This document shows positions 26,003-35,018 of a DNA stretch of 64,000 nucleotides, one piece after another. Within the stretch, counting starts at the first letter, position 1. Each line of letters opens with the position of its first letter. The position numbers were made by a program, and so were the translations under genes. The DNA comes from Paenibacillus sp. NFR01 (GTDB lineage: Bacteria; Bacillota; Bacilli; Paenibacillales; Paenibacillaceae): the NCBI RefSeq assembly GCF_900111565.1, contig NZ_FOIK01000002.1, forward strand, positions 186,001 to 250,000, in the 5' to 3' direction. Below the pieces are notes generated by a model. It was not told the DNA's origin. It did no database searches and saw nothing but the letters and a program-made list of their open reading frames with translations.

Positions 26003-27358
26003 ATGCAGAGCGCAAGCAACAACAAGACCACGGGGTTATGGCAGCTGTCCTGGCCGATCGGCATCGAACTGCTCCTGCAATTTCTGATGGGCACGCTGGA
26101 TACGATGATGGTCAGCCGGCTCGGCGATCAGGCGGTATCCGGGGTCGGGGTCGCCAACCAGATCATCCAGACAGCGATGACGCTGTTTACCGTAATCAAC
26201 GCCGGGGCCGGCGCAATTCTTGCCCGGATGTGGGGCGCCGGTGAATGGGAAAAAGCCCGCAAGACGGCCGCGATCGCCATCAAAATCAATCTGGCGTTCG
26301 GCTTGGCCGGCGGCCTCTTTTTCGTGTTTGCTTCCGGGCCGGTCCTGCGGCTCATGGGCATTCCGGCGGCGGTTTCGCCGTACGCCGGTTCCTATTTGAC
26401 CTTTGTCGGCGGAGGGATGGCCGCCGTGACGCTGCAGCTGGTCATCAATGCGCTGATCCGCAACACCGGCAACACGAAAGGGCCGATGTTGATTACGCTC
26501 GGCATGAACCTGCTGCATCTCGGGCTGAATTATGGCCTGATCTTCGGCCGGGGGCCGTTTCCTGCGCTCGGCGTGGAGGGGACCGCCATCTCGACCGTCG
26601 TCAGCCGGCTCGCCGCGCTCGTTTTTGCCCTCCAGCTGTTGTGGAAGACGTTTACGCCGCGCATGCAGCGCAGCGACTGGCGGGGGATGGACCGGGGACT
26701 GCTGAAGGAGATTCTCGGCATCGGCTTGCCCGTATCCGTCACGGCCATGTCCTGGGGCTTCTCCCAAATCGTATTATTGTCCATCCTCTCTTCCATGGGA
26801 CCGGACACCTTAGCCTCCTACACCTATGTGCAGACGGTCGAGCAATTCCCCTGGATGCTGTCCTCGGCCATCGGCAGCGCGCTCGCCATTCAGATCGGCC
26901 ACGCGTACGGCGCCGGCAGGCATGACCTGGTGTACAAAGGTCCGGTCAAGGCGATTGCAATCGGTACCGCCTTGGCCCTCGCCACCTCAACCGGGCTCTG
27001 GATCGCCGGAAGGCCGGTTTTACGGGCGTTTATTTCCAGTCCCGATATTCTGGACTTATCCGTTCCGCTGCTGGCGGTCTGCATCCTGTGGCAGGCACTG
27101 CGCGTCAACGCCTTTTGCCTCTCCGGCTCGCTGAATATCATCGGCGAGGCCCGGCCCGTCGCCGTGCTCACCGTCATCGGCATGTGGCTGATTTCGACGG
27201 GCGGAGCGTACCTGCTTGGCGTATCCGCCGGCTGGGGCGTCGCCGGCGTCCTGGCGGCGATGATCCTCGACGAAGCCGTACGCGGCGCGTATTTCGCGCA
27301 CCGCTGGCGGAGACGCCGCCCGACGGAAATCCATGCGGCAGCGGCGGCCCGCGGTTAA
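26003..27358 (+). CDS. MATE family efflux transporter
   Basis: 451 residues from ATG 26003. Twelve membrane spans in two MatE repeats: WPIGIELLLQFLMGTLDTMM with SRLGDQAVSGVGVANQII, and GIGLPVSVTAMSWGFSQIVL. MATE proteins export cationic drugs or metabolites using Na+ or H+. The stretch GMNLLHLGLNYGLIFG is typical of the NorM/DinF-type bacterial branch. Substrate unknown. A terminator follows at once. Confidence 0.93.
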   Translation: MQSASNNKTTGLWQLSWPIGIELLLQFLMGTLDTMMVSRLGDQAVSGVGVANQIIQTAMTLFTVINAGAGAILARMWGAGEWEKARKTAAIAIKINLAFGLAGGLFFVFASGPVLRLMGIPAAVSPYAGSYLTFVGGGMAAVTLQLVINALIRNTGNTKGPMLITLGMNLLHLGLNYGLIFGRGPFPALGVEGTAISTVVSRLAALVFALQLLWKTFTPRMQRSDWRGMDRGLLKEILGIGLPVSVTAMSWGFSQIVLLSILSSMGPDTLASYTYVQTVEQFPWMLSSAIGSALAIQIGHAYGAGRHDLVYKGPVKAIAIGTALALATSTGLWIAGRPVLRAFISSPDILDLSVPLLAVCILWQALRVNAFCLSGSLNIIGEARPVAVLTVIGMWLISTGGAYLLGVSAGWGVAGVLAAMILDEAVRGAYFAHRWRRRRPTEIHAAAAARG

Positions 27359-27374
27359 ATCCGGCTCCTAACAT

Positions 27375-27423
27375 AAAAGTGCCCCGGGAAGCCATACGTT
27401 GGCTTTTCCCGGAGCACTTTTTT
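27375..27423 (+). terminator. Rho-independent terminator of the MATE gene
   Basis: AAAAGTGCCCCGGGAAGCC pairs with GGCTTTTCCCGGAGCAC, then TTTTTT. Confidence 0.9.
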
Positions 27424-27498
27424 ATGCCAGGCTTTGGATTGTATTAGCAGCAATGCTACTTTAAACTAAAGAATATATGCCTGGATTGGAGATGCTTT

Positions 27499-28779
27499 AT
27501 GGACTTTATAGCGATTGACTTTGAAACTGCAAATGCCAGCCGCTCCAGCGCCTGCTCGCTGGGGGCGGTTCATTATAGTAACGGAAGGATCGTCAGGGAG
27601 AAGAGCTGGCTGATCGATCCGGAGGAACATTTTGACGGCCGGAACATCGCGATTCACGGGATCACGCCCTCCATGGTCCGGGGTCAGCCCACGTTCGGGC
27701 AGCTTTGGCCGGAGCTCGCGCCCTGGCTCGCCGGACAAGTCGTAGTCGCGCATAATGCTTCCTTCGACATGAGCGTGCTGCGGTACTGTCTGGACAAATG
27801 CGGCGCCGAATATCCGTCGTTTCAATATTTGTGCACGTATCTGCTCAGCAAAAAGCTGCTCGGGCAGCTCGACTCGCACCGGCTCGATACCGTGTCGCGG
27901 CATTTCGGCATCGGTCTGAATCACCATGACGCGCTGGACGATGCCAGAGCCGCGGCCAAAATCCTCGGCAAGCTGATGGAGAAGCACGGCCACACCGATC
28001 CGTTGCTGCTCAGTCAGGAAGCCGGATATGCGAGCGGCACGCTGCATGCCGCAGGCTATACGCCGTTCACGGCGCTGCCCAAGAAGCCGGCCAAAAAGAA
28101 TACGCCGGCGAAAAAAGCGGCCGCGCCGGCGTCTGCCCCTGCCGGGGGCGCGATACCAGCGACGTCTCATACGTCCGCTGTAGCCGCACTGTGGACAGCC
28201 GGAGCTGGACAAGATTATCCGGCGCTGATCCAAGGGCAGCGGATTCCCGTCAACCCAAGCGGGGAAGCTCCCCGGCTGCTGCTTGAGTTCGGCTGGGAGA
28301 TGAAAGACGGTACCGCGCGGCCCGAGGTCGACGTCTCGGCGTTTATCGCCGATGGTTCGGGACGCTGCCGGAAGGAAGAGGACCTGATTTTCTACGGAAA
28401 TTCTGCGAATGCCAACGCTTCCGTTGTTCTGTTCAAACCTGCGGACCGTCAGAGCAGCTTTCTGGTCCGTACGGCCGGGCTTCCGGAAGAAGCCGAGCGG
28501 ATTCTGTTTGCGCTGACGCTGTACCATGGGGAGCAGCAGAACGGGAATCCGGGGCAGTTGGCAAGCGCAGGATTGCGCATCGTCAGGGCGGATACAGGCG
28601 CTACGGTAGCGGTATTTCCGCTGGAGTCGTCTGCGGACGCGACGGGGATTGCCGCCGGAGAATTGTACAAGCAGCAAGGGGAGTGGTGGTTCCACCCGAT
28701 CGGCCGGAGTTTCCCGGGCGGGCTGAAGGCGCTGTGCGAACGTTTCGGGCTGGAAACGTCGGAAGAGCCGGCGATGTAA
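27499..28779 (+). CDS. DEDDh exonuclease fused to a TerD domain
   Basis: 426 residues. Residues 1-165 form a DnaQ-like 3'-5' exonuclease: D7 and E9 (IAIDFETA), D90 (HNASFD) and H143-x4-D148 (HHDALDDARAA), so all DEDDh residues are present. A Lys/Ala/Pro linker (about 194-222) leads to a TerD domain at about 250-420: LLLEFGWEMKDG, VDVSAFIADGSGRCRKEEDL, GELYKQQGEWWFHPIG, FPGGLKALCERFG. TerD domains bind calcium and belong to tellurite/chemical-stress systems. GGAG lies 7 nt before the ATG. No other ter gene is near. The joint role, perhaps nucleic-acid processing under stress, is inferred. Confidence 0.9.
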   Translation: MDFIAIDFETANASRSSACSLGAVHYSNGRIVREKSWLIDPEEHFDGRNIAIHGITPSMVRGQPTFGQLWPELAPWLAGQVVVAHNASFDMSVLRYCLDKCGAEYPSFQYLCTYLLSKKLLGQLDSHRLDTVSRHFGIGLNHHDALDDARAAAKILGKLMEKHGHTDPLLLSQEAGYASGTLHAAGYTPFTALPKKPAKKNTPAKKAAAPASAPAGGAIPATSHTSAVAALWTAGAGQDYPALIQGQRIPVNPSGEAPRLLLEFGWEMKDGTARPEVDVSAFIADGSGRCRKEEDLIFYGNSANANASVVLFKPADRQSSFLVRTAGLPEEAERILFALTLYHGEQQNGNPGQLASAGLRIVRADTGATVAVFPLESSADATGIAAGELYKQQGEWWFHPIGRSFPGGLKALCERFGLETSEEPAM

Positions 28780-28841
28780 CGCGCATGCGCGGACTCTCGG
28801 CAAGCCGGCTTTATTAGCACCCAGAGAGCGCGCCCCAACTC

Positions 28842-28886
28842 AAAAAACCTTTCAGGCATATGCGTTATGCCCGAAAGTTTTTTTTA
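28842..28886. terminator. Bidirectional terminator between exonuclease-TerD and thioredoxin genes
   Basis: An ACCTTTCAGGCATA / TATGCCCGAAAGT stem with T8 on the plus strand and T6 on the minus strand, between converging genes. Confidence 0.8.
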
Positions 28887-28909
28887 AATTGCGATGCCTT
28901 CAGAATAGG

Positions 28910-29224
28910 TTACAAGGCCTCCAGATACTCGCGGATTTGCGCCGGCGTTTTGGCGAATTTGCTGTGCAGGTGCGCGAGCTTTTCGCCGTTCCGGTAGACC
29001 AGCAGGCTGGGGATGCCCCGGACCTCGTTAGCTTCGGCGATTTCCGGGAACTGCTCGACGTCGACGGCAATAAATTCCTTGTCCGCATGCTCCGCTACGA
29101 TATCCCCGATAAAGCGGTCCAGATTTTTGCAATCCGGGCACCACGTCGCATCAAATTTCATCACGGTGATCCGGTCTCTTCCGGTGAGTTCTCCGAATTG
29201 TTCCTGCGATTGCAGTCTCTCCAT
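28910..29224 (-). CDS. Thioredoxin-like protein with CPDC active site (YtpP-like)
   Basis: 104 residues from ATG 29224 (AAGGAG 9 nt upstream). The active site is C29-P-D-C32 (FDATWCPDCKNLDRF); the cis-proline lies in VRGIPSLLVYRNG. CPDC is found in the YtpP-type thioredoxin family of Firmicutes. It follows the CGPC thioredoxin gene by 18 bp, so the two are co-transcribed. Likely a cytosolic disulfide reductase with altered potential. Confidence 0.9.
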   Translation of the reverse strand: MERLQSQEQFGELTGRDRITVMKFDATWCPDCKNLDRFIGDIVAEHADKEFIAVDVEQFPEIAEANEVRGIPSLLVYRNGEKLAHLHSKFAKTPAQIREYLEAL

Positions 29225-29242
29225 GTTCACTCTCTCCTTCGG

Positions 29243-29575
29243 TTAGCAGCTGGTGCCGAGCGCGGCAACCTCTGCGATTTTACGTTTCAGCGTTTCTTTC
29301 CCTTGCAGACCGACCAGCCGGTCCACCAAATACCCGTCCTTGAAAAAGAGCAGCGTCGGCATGCTCTTGATGCCGAACTCGTCAGCGATGTCCAGCTCCT
29401 GATCGGTGTTGACTTTGGCCATAGTCGCCAGCTGCTTCGTTTCTTCCGCAAGCTGCTCCACGATCGGCCCCTGCATTTTGCAAGGTCCGCACCACGGTGC
29501 GTAAAAATCAACGAGCGTCACGCCGTGCGCAACCGCCTCATGAAATGTATTTTTCGTTAACGTCTGAACGTTCAT
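29243..29575 (-). CDS. trxA: Thioredoxin
   Basis: 110 residues with the classic W-C29-G-P-C32 site (DFYAPWCGPCKMQGPIVEQL) and the cis-proline in IKSMPTLLFFKDG. It may not be the main cellular TrxA: it sits with a second thioredoxin and no reductase. The name is by motif only. GGAGGAGG lies 10 nt before the ATG. Confidence 0.88.
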   Translation of the reverse strand: MNVQTLTKNTFHEAVAHGVTLVDFYAPWCGPCKMQGPIVEQLAEETKQLATMAKVNTDQELDIADEFGIKSMPTLLFFKDGYLVDRLVGLQGKETLKRKIAEVAALGTSC

Positions 29576-29805
29576 TTCTCTTTCGCCTCCTCCGTTTCTG
29601 TATCTATATCATACCCCCGAGTTGGTGGTTTTTCTGTAATCCAGCTTACATTAAATAAGTAAATTACAAACAAAAAGAGCCTGGGCACGTATGCTCGGCT
29701 GCAAGCCGGAAAAGCCCAATTCGTGGTTGATGTCGCATTTTTCGCCATGACATTCCGTGTCATCCGGTTTATGCTATTAAAAAAACGTGGAAAGAAGGTC
29801 GCTTC

Positions 29806-30582
29806 ATGATTATCGATTTGCATCAGGTCACCTGGACCCGCGGGGCGAACACCCTGCTGAGCAACGTGGACTGGCAGGTCCGGCCCGGCGAACACTGGGC
29901 GCTCCTCGGGCTCAACGGCTCCGGAAAAACGACGCTGCTGAACATGATTACCGGCTATCTGTGGCCGACCTCGGGCAGCATTTCGGTTCTGGGCCACCGG
30001 TTTGGCGATGTCGACCTGCGCGAGCTGCGCAAATCCATCGGCTGGGTCAGCTCTTCGCTGCAGGAGAAGCTCTACGGCACCGACCGAACGCAGTACGTGA
30101 TCATCAGCGGCAAACATGCCACGATTGGGCTGTATGACGATTTCTCCGAGGAAGATACGTCGCTTGCCCGGGAACTGATGCGCCAGCTCGGCTGCCTCCA
30201 TCTGTGGGACCGGGAATACCGGACCTGCTCGCAAGGGGAAAAGCAAAAGCTGCTCATCGCCCGCGCGCTGATGGCGAACCCCCGCATCCTCATCCTGGAC
30301 GAGCCCTGCAACGGGCTGGATCTCTTTTCCCGGGAACGGCTGCTGGAGAGCATCCGGGAGCTGGCTTTGTCCAAGGAATCGCCGACGCTGATCTATGTCA
30401 CCCACCACACGGAGGAAATTTTGCCCGTATTCAGCCATACGCTCCTGCTGCGCAGAGGCGAGGTTGTGCAAAGCGGGGAGTCTGCAGACCTTTTGACCAC
30501 CGACGTGCTCAGCAGCTTTTTCGAAGCGGAAGTGGTTGTGGACAAACACGGGGAACGCGTCTATGTACGTGCGGCCAACTAG
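29806..30582 (+). CDS. Orphan ABC transporter ATP-binding protein (YlmA-like)
   Basis: 258 residues. Walker A GLNGSGKTTLL (35-45), signature TCSQGEKQKLLIARAL, Walker B RILILDEPCNGLD, H-loop YVTHHTEEI. The signature begins CSQGE rather than LSGGQ, as in the YlmA/ModF-like branch. No permease or binding protein is adjacent, so its role (transport with distant partners, or a soluble function) is open. It begins 230 bp from the divergent thioredoxin gene. Confidence 0.88.
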   Translation: MIIDLHQVTWTRGANTLLSNVDWQVRPGEHWALLGLNGSGKTTLLNMITGYLWPTSGSISVLGHRFGDVDLRELRKSIGWVSSSLQEKLYGTDRTQYVIISGKHATIGLYDDFSEEDTSLARELMRQLGCLHLWDREYRTCSQGEKQKLLIARALMANPRILILDEPCNGLDLFSRERLLESIRELALSKESPTLIYVTHHTEEILPVFSHTLLLRRGEVVQSGESADLLTTDVLSSFFEAEVVVDKHGERVYVRAAN

Positions 30583-30611
30583 CCGCGGGTCTTCAACTCT
30601 CCGGTCTTCAT

Positions 30612-31523
30612 TTATTGTTCATCCACATAAACGCGGATGACGATATCCTGATCATGGTTGCCGAAGCCGGCGCCATAGATCGTCAAGCCCCCGACATGCT
30701 CTGCCCGTTCGTCCACCGTAAAGCGCAGCGTCCAGAACGGCTCCTGCAGCCGGACATCGGCGATCGTGACTTCCGACATCCGTTCCCCGTCCATATAAGT
30801 GCCCGAGGCATCGATGCGGATCGTCTTGAGCAGCCCGTATTGGTTGACGTTCCGGTGCCACCATTTGGGCGTATATTTGCCGCGCGCCGCCCTGCCGAAA
30901 TCCGCCGGACTGGTCCAGGTGCCGAGGAACACGCCGTTGAACGTAAACCCGATGTCCGAGGGCCAATGGTCGCTTAAACCCGGCGCTTCCGAAGCCAGCT
31001 CCACCGAAATTTCAATGGCCTCAGCAGCCTGCTCAGGCGAAAGATAGTTGGGCGTCTTATATTCGACGTATCCCCAGCCGAACCAGAGAATTGCCGCCTG
31101 CACCCGCTCCGGGTCGAGAAAATACCGCGGATCGTCCCACACCCCGATCTCCTTCTCATGCGTGCCCAGTCCGCAGGTGGGGTGAACATCAAAGGCGGTA
31201 TAGTGGCCGACGGAGATCGTCTGCTCCCGGAGCTTGGCGTTGCGGCTGGCGGAAGGCAGCTCGATTTCGATGTTTTCTTGCTTGAGAAAACAAAGCTTAT
31301 GCGTCCCGCCGTTCAACCGCACCCTGCGGCTGCCGACCAGTCCGGCCAACTCCAGCTTGCGGATATGCATGGTGACGATGGACGGGCTGAGCTCCAGCCG
31401 GTCGGCGATATCCTTTACGTTCATCTCCCCGCCGGCAATCAGCCCCATCAGCTTCCAGCGGACTTCGCTGGCCAGCGCTTCATACAGCGCCATATATTTC
31501 GCTTCTCCGTTTGCTTTGATCAT
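30612..31523 (-). CDS. ArsR-type winged-helix regulator with C-terminal sensor domain (divergent to GH43)
   Basis: 303 residues. The N-terminal winged helix (ALASEVRWKLMGLIAGGEMN, VKDIADRLELSPSIVTMHI) is ArsR-like. The remaining ~200 residues are an unassigned sensor-like region with CGLGTHEKEIGVWDDPRYFL and FTFNGVFLGTWTSP. GGAAGGAT precedes the start. Proteins of this layout are common beside sugar genes in Paenibacillus-type genomes. Its divergence from the GH43 suggests control of that xylosidase. Confidence 0.82.
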   Translation of the reverse strand: MIKANGEAKYMALYEALASEVRWKLMGLIAGGEMNVKDIADRLELSPSIVTMHIRKLELAGLVGSRRVRLNGGTHKLCFLKQENIEIELPSASRNAKLREQTISVGHYTAFDVHPTCGLGTHEKEIGVWDDPRYFLDPERVQAAILWFGWGYVEYKTPNYLSPEQAAEAIEISVELASEAPGLSDHWPSDIGFTFNGVFLGTWTSPADFGRAARGKYTPKWWHRNVNQYGLLKTIRIDASGTYMDGERMSEVTIADVRLQEPFWTLRFTVDERAEHVGGLTIYGAGFGNHDQDIVIRVYVDEQ

Positions 31524-31717
31524 CGCCCTATCCTTCCATTGCCAAACGCCATGTTGAAATCATATTTATATTAATTTAAATGATTTAATGAGTACAAGCA
31601 AGCGCCGTGCATTGCAAGAAATCGCCGGTTGATGTTTAATTTGCTTAGTGATGGACATACTGGATTCTTATTTTTACGAATTCTCGTTTTAGCGAATTTA
31701 ACCAGCGAGGTGTAACC
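31524..31717. promoter_or_regulatory. Divergent promoter region of the ArsR-type regulator and GH43
   Basis: 194 bp, AT-rich at 31555-31590. Near the GH43 side there is a direct repeat, TTTTTACGAATT (31671-31682) and TTTTAGCGAATT (31687-31698), 16 bp apart. This is a candidate binding site for the regulator. Confidence 0.45.
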
Positions 31718-33223
31718 ATGAAATTCAACAACCCGGTCATTAAAGGCTTCTATCCGGATCCAAGCGTCTGCAAGGTGAACGACACCTATTATATGGTTTG
31801 CAGTTCGTTTCAGTTTTTTCCGGGCGTCCCGATCTTCGAGAGCAAGGATCTGATCAACTGGGCGCAAATCGGCCACTGCCTGACGCGTAAAAGCCAGATT
31901 GAGCTGGAGACCGTAGGCAGCTCGGGCGGCGTATTCGCGCCGACGATCCGGCATAACAACGGACGGTTCTACATGACGACGACCAACGACACGCTGCGCC
32001 AGAATTTCTATGTCTGGACCGACGACATTTATGGGGAGTGGTCGGAGCCGGTGTTCGTCGATCAGGGCGGCATCGACCCGGATTTGTATTTTGAAGACGG
32101 CCGGACCTTCTTCATGAGCAATGGCGTGGACGATTTCGGCAAAGGCGGCATTGTCCAGTGCGAAATTGAGATCGAAACCGGCCGCAAGCTGAGTCCGAGC
32201 CGCTCGATCTGGGCAGGGACAGGCGGACGTTATCTGGAGAGTCCGCATATGTACAAGATTAACGGCCTTTACTATCTGATGGCGGCGGAAGGCGGCACCG
32301 AATACGGCCACATGATTACGTATGCGCGCAGCGAATCGCTCACCGGACCGTTCGAGCCTTACGCGCACAATCCCGTACTGACGAACCGGAACCTGGGGGG
32401 TTACGAGCTGCAGGGCGTCGGCCATGGCGACCTGGTGCAGGACGGTGCGGGGAACTGGTGGATTTTTCACCTGGGCTTCCGGCAGATCGGCCGCTGGCTG
32501 ACCTTCCATCATCTCGGCCGCGAGGTGTTCCTGGCTCCGGTTACGTTCGGGGAAGACGGCTGGTTCACGGCAGGCCATGACGGCACGACGCTGATCAGCA
32601 TCGAGACGGACCGGATTCCGGAGACGGTTGTTCAGCGGGAGAAAAAGCAATACACCTTCGGCAATACCGACTGGAACCTTGATTGGGCCCGCCTGCGCCA
32701 TCCGGTGGAAGGCAACTATCGCCTGGATGCGGATAAAGTTACGCTGCAAGGTACCTTGGTTACGCTGGATGCGCCGGCCACGCCGACGTTCATCGGGCTG
32801 CGCCAGCGCGACTTCGATGCCGTGATCTCCTGCGACGTGAGCCTCGATTGGAGCAACAAGGAAGGCGAAGCCGGCTTGACGATCTACATGGACGAGAATC
32901 ATCATTATGATCTGGCGCTCCGCAAAACGGCGGCAGGCTATCAGGTGATCGAGCGCCTGAATATCGGCGACATCAAATCGGTTGAGCGGGAGATCGCCCT
33001 GTCCGACGATGCTCATGAGGCCACGTTGGTCATCAAGTCGGAGCATGAACGGTACAGCTTCTTCCTGCGTTCCGGCAGCGAAGACATTCTCCTCGGCTCG
33101 GCACAGACGCGATACCTGTCGTCCGAGGTGGCCGGCGGTTTTACCGGCGTGCTGATCGGGCTGTATGCGGTCGGAGAAGATGCCTCGGCAGAGTTTACGA
33201 ATTTCAATTGCGAGTATTTGTAA
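31718..33223 (+). CDS. Glycoside hydrolase family 43 (beta-xylosidase / arabinofuranosidase type)
   Basis: 501 residues. The N-terminal five-bladed propeller has the predicted catalytic triad: base D14 (GFYPDPSVCK), pKa-tuning D122 (GGIDPDLYFEDG) and acid E174 (RYLESPHMYK). A C-terminal beta-sandwich (about 310-500) is typical of the xylosidase subfamilies. There is no signal peptide, so the substrate is imported xylo- or arabino-oligosaccharide. It is divergent to the ArsR-type regulator and ends in a strong terminator. Confidence 0.93.
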   Translation: MKFNNPVIKGFYPDPSVCKVNDTYYMVCSSFQFFPGVPIFESKDLINWAQIGHCLTRKSQIELETVGSSGGVFAPTIRHNNGRFYMTTTNDTLRQNFYVWTDDIYGEWSEPVFVDQGGIDPDLYFEDGRTFFMSNGVDDFGKGGIVQCEIEIETGRKLSPSRSIWAGTGGRYLESPHMYKINGLYYLMAAEGGTEYGHMITYARSESLTGPFEPYAHNPVLTNRNLGGYELQGVGHGDLVQDGAGNWWIFHLGFRQIGRWLTFHHLGREVFLAPVTFGEDGWFTAGHDGTTLISIETDRIPETVVQREKKQYTFGNTDWNLDWARLRHPVEGNYRLDADKVTLQGTLVTLDAPATPTFIGLRQRDFDAVISCDVSLDWSNKEGEAGLTIYMDENHHYDLALRKTAAGYQVIERLNIGDIKSVEREIALSDDAHEATLVIKSEHERYSFFLRSGSEDILLGSAQTRYLSSEVAGGFTGVLIGLYAVGEDASAEFTNFNCEYL

Positions 33224-33280
33224 AAAAATCGGGGAGTTCCGGTTGGCCAATTCATGGCCTGCCGGAACTCCCCTTTTTTT
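33223..33280 (+). terminator. Rho-independent terminator of GH43
   Basis: GGGGAGTTCCGG/CCGGAACTCCCC stem with a nested GGCCA/TGGCC, then TTTTTTT; the stop codon touches the left flank. Confidence 0.9.
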
Positions 33281-33798
33281 GAAGGCATCGCCGAGCGCTA
33301 CTGGAGCCTGCATGTCCATCGGCCGACCGAATCTGCCGCCGCCCCTCAATAGCACTGCCGTTGCGCTATAGACTTGCCGCTCCGCAATCACACCTGCCCC
33401 CCCTGCTTGTGCCCATTTCCCCCGTCCATTCCCAGCCTTCCTCCCGCCCCACTAAAGTCTAACGGATACCAGCGCCGTTATTTATGGGAAATCGCCGTAT
33501 TTCCCATGCTTACGGACACCAGCGCCGTTACTCACATCAATAACGCTGATATTCGCCGAATAACCGCATAATAACGGCTCTCAAGTCCGTTAGCAGGTGA
33601 AATGATAGGGATTGCTGCCAATAACGGCACTCAGGTCCGTTAGCGGAGGAGTGGAGCGGCCGTAATGGACACGCCGGTTTATCTTCCGGTTTGTTTGTCG
33701 GATTACTTGCGGATGCTTCCATACATTACACATTCCCGTCCCAATGCTGCAATGCAGCAGCCAACGGAGCTACTGAAGGCAAGGCGCGGCACCGTATT
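33281..33798. other. Gene-free stretch with palindromic repeats
   Basis: 518 bp without a credible gene. 33281-33459 shows no structure I can name. From 33460 to 33642 it carries four related 21-bp palindromic repeats and one perfect 9-bp inverted repeat. 33643-33798 again shows nothing. Confidence 0.7.
33460..33642. repeat. Cluster of four 21-bp imperfect palindromes (TAACGG...CCGTTA)
   Basis: Copies: 33460-33480, 33510-33530, 33572-33592 and 33622-33642. Each has TAACGG (TTACGG in copy 2) at the left and CCGTTA at the right, with a centre such as ATACCAGCG or CACTCAGGT. They fall into two pairs with a 50-bp period. A perfect inverted repeat ATGGGAAAT/ATTTCCCAT lies between copies 1 and 2. 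Function unknown. Confidence 0.9.
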
Positions 33799-34260
33799 CT
33801 ACTCTTTTGCTCCTTTTACAGGTACGCATATCTCGCACTGATGCTTGCGCAGGAGCTCGCCCCGGTACCGTTCCATCACCGGCCTGTCCTCGGGTTCAAA
33901 GCCCCTGTCTTGGAGCGCCGGGAAAATCTCCGCCCAAGCCTGCCGTACTTCTTCCGGCGTGTGTCCGATCCGCACGACGGCATAGGTTCCGCCGCGGAGG
34001 ATCCCTTCACAGACGGATTCATCGGTCGCGTCCCCGGCAGCAATGACAAGGGCTGCGTCATACCGGCACTTTTCGGGCGGTGTCGCGGACGGGTGGTCCT
34101 GCGGGATGCCGAACAGAATCGCGTTGCCCGTAAGCTTGCCCTGTGCAGCTGCCCAGTCCTTCATCCGCTCCATCGCCTCCGCATTGGCCGGACCATAAGG
34201 TCCCGTCTTCCGTACGTATGCGATGCGGTAATCCGGGATTTCTTCAACCGTAAAATTCAT
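33799..34260 (-). CDS. GyrI-like / AraC effector-binding domain protein
   Basis: 153 residues, one stand-alone effector-binding domain: MNFTVEEIPDYRIAYVRKTG at the start, YDAALVIAAGDATDE in the middle and GGTYAVVRIGHTPEEVRQAW near the end. Such SHS2-fold proteins (GyrI/SbmC, BmrR C-terminal domain) bind small hydrophobic or cationic compounds and some protect against gyrase toxins. No HTH is present. It is divergent to the DinB gene. Confidence 0.87.
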   Translation of the reverse strand: MNFTVEEIPDYRIAYVRKTGPYGPANAEAMERMKDWAAAQGKLTGNAILFGIPQDHPSATPPEKCRYDAALVIAAGDATDESVCEGILRGGTYAVVRIGHTPEEVRQAWAEIFPALQDRGFEPEDRPVMERYRGELLRKHQCEICVPVKGAKE

Positions 34261-34418
34261 CCTGCATCATCCTTTCCTGCGTTATTTGCTCTACAAGCGG
34301 ATGCTAACATGGACTAAAATGAATTACACTGATTTTTTACAAAAATATAAGGAGATTGTAGTATGATGGATTTTAGCGACTCATTTCGTTCGCCATAAAA
34401 CCAAGGGGGATGAAGCAG

Positions 34419-34937
34419 ATGGATTTGAGATACCCGATTGGCCCTTTTCAATTTGACGGTGAAATGACCGGCAGCGTGGCCAGCGACTGGATCGATGAGA
34501 TTGCAGCTTTGCCGGGATTATTGCGGGAGGCTGTAGCGGACTTGGATCAGGATCAGCTGGATACACCTTATCGTCCGGAGGGCTGGACGGTGCGGCAAGT
34601 CATTCACCATGTTGCAGACAGCCATATGAATGCTTACACCCGCTTTAAATTGGCGCTCACCGAAGAACGCCCTACGATCAAACCTTATAACGAAACGAAA
34701 TGGGCGGAGCTCCCGGATTATCAATTGCCGGTTGAAACCTCGCTTGTCCTTCTGGAATCCTTGCATGAACGCTGGACCCGCGTTTTACGGGCGCTAACTC
34801 CCGACGATATGGAAAAGACCTTTATCCATCCGGAATCCGGCGAAGTTCCTCTCGGCAGAAATATCGGAATCTATGCTTGGCACGGCAAACATCATCTGGC
34901 CCATATTACTTCTTTGCGCGATCGCATGGGCTGGTAA
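34419..34937 (+). CDS. DinB-superfamily protein, YfiT/BstA-like
   Basis: 172 residues from ATG 34419 (AAGGGGG 9 nt upstream; the ATG at 34410 touches the ribosome site). DinB four-helix metal-binding fold: H in [11 protein letters not shown] and a C-terminal pair in [10 protein letters not shown] supply the three-histidine site. The start [17 protein letters not shown] matches YfiT, which in bacilli is linked to bacillithiol transfer (BstA). The predicted role is conjugation of a low-molecular thiol to electrophiles. Confidence 0.88.
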   Translation: MDLRYPIGPFQFDGEMTGSVASDWIDEIAALPGLLREAVADLDQDQLDTPYRPEGWTVRQVIHHVADSHMNAYTRFKLALTEERPTIKPYNETKWAELPDYQLPVETSLVLLESLHERWTRVLRALTPDDMEKTFIHPESGEVPLGRNIGIYAWHGKHHLAHITSLRDRMGW

Positions 34938-34954
34938 ACGCATTACGGAGCCTG

Positions 34955-34995
34955 CAAAAAAAGCAGCCTGCCTTTGTGGCAAGCTGCTTTTTTTG
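34955..34995 (+). terminator. Rho-independent terminator of the DinB gene
   Basis: AAAAAAAGCAGC/GCTGCTTTTTTT stem with inner TGCC/GGCA; near-symmetrical, so it may also serve the converging vanZ-like gene. Confidence 0.9.
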
Positions 34996-35018
34996 TTTAT
35001 CTGACTCCAAGCCAACGG

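Noticed and set aside
31571..33391. 606-codon frame antisense to GH43
   Set aside because: Same codon-pattern shadow; covers a secure glycosidase and its terminator.
33460..33642. Palindromic repeats as a CRISPR array or transposon ends
   Set aside because: Repeats are diverged and short, the gaps are not uniform, and no cas or transposase gene is near.
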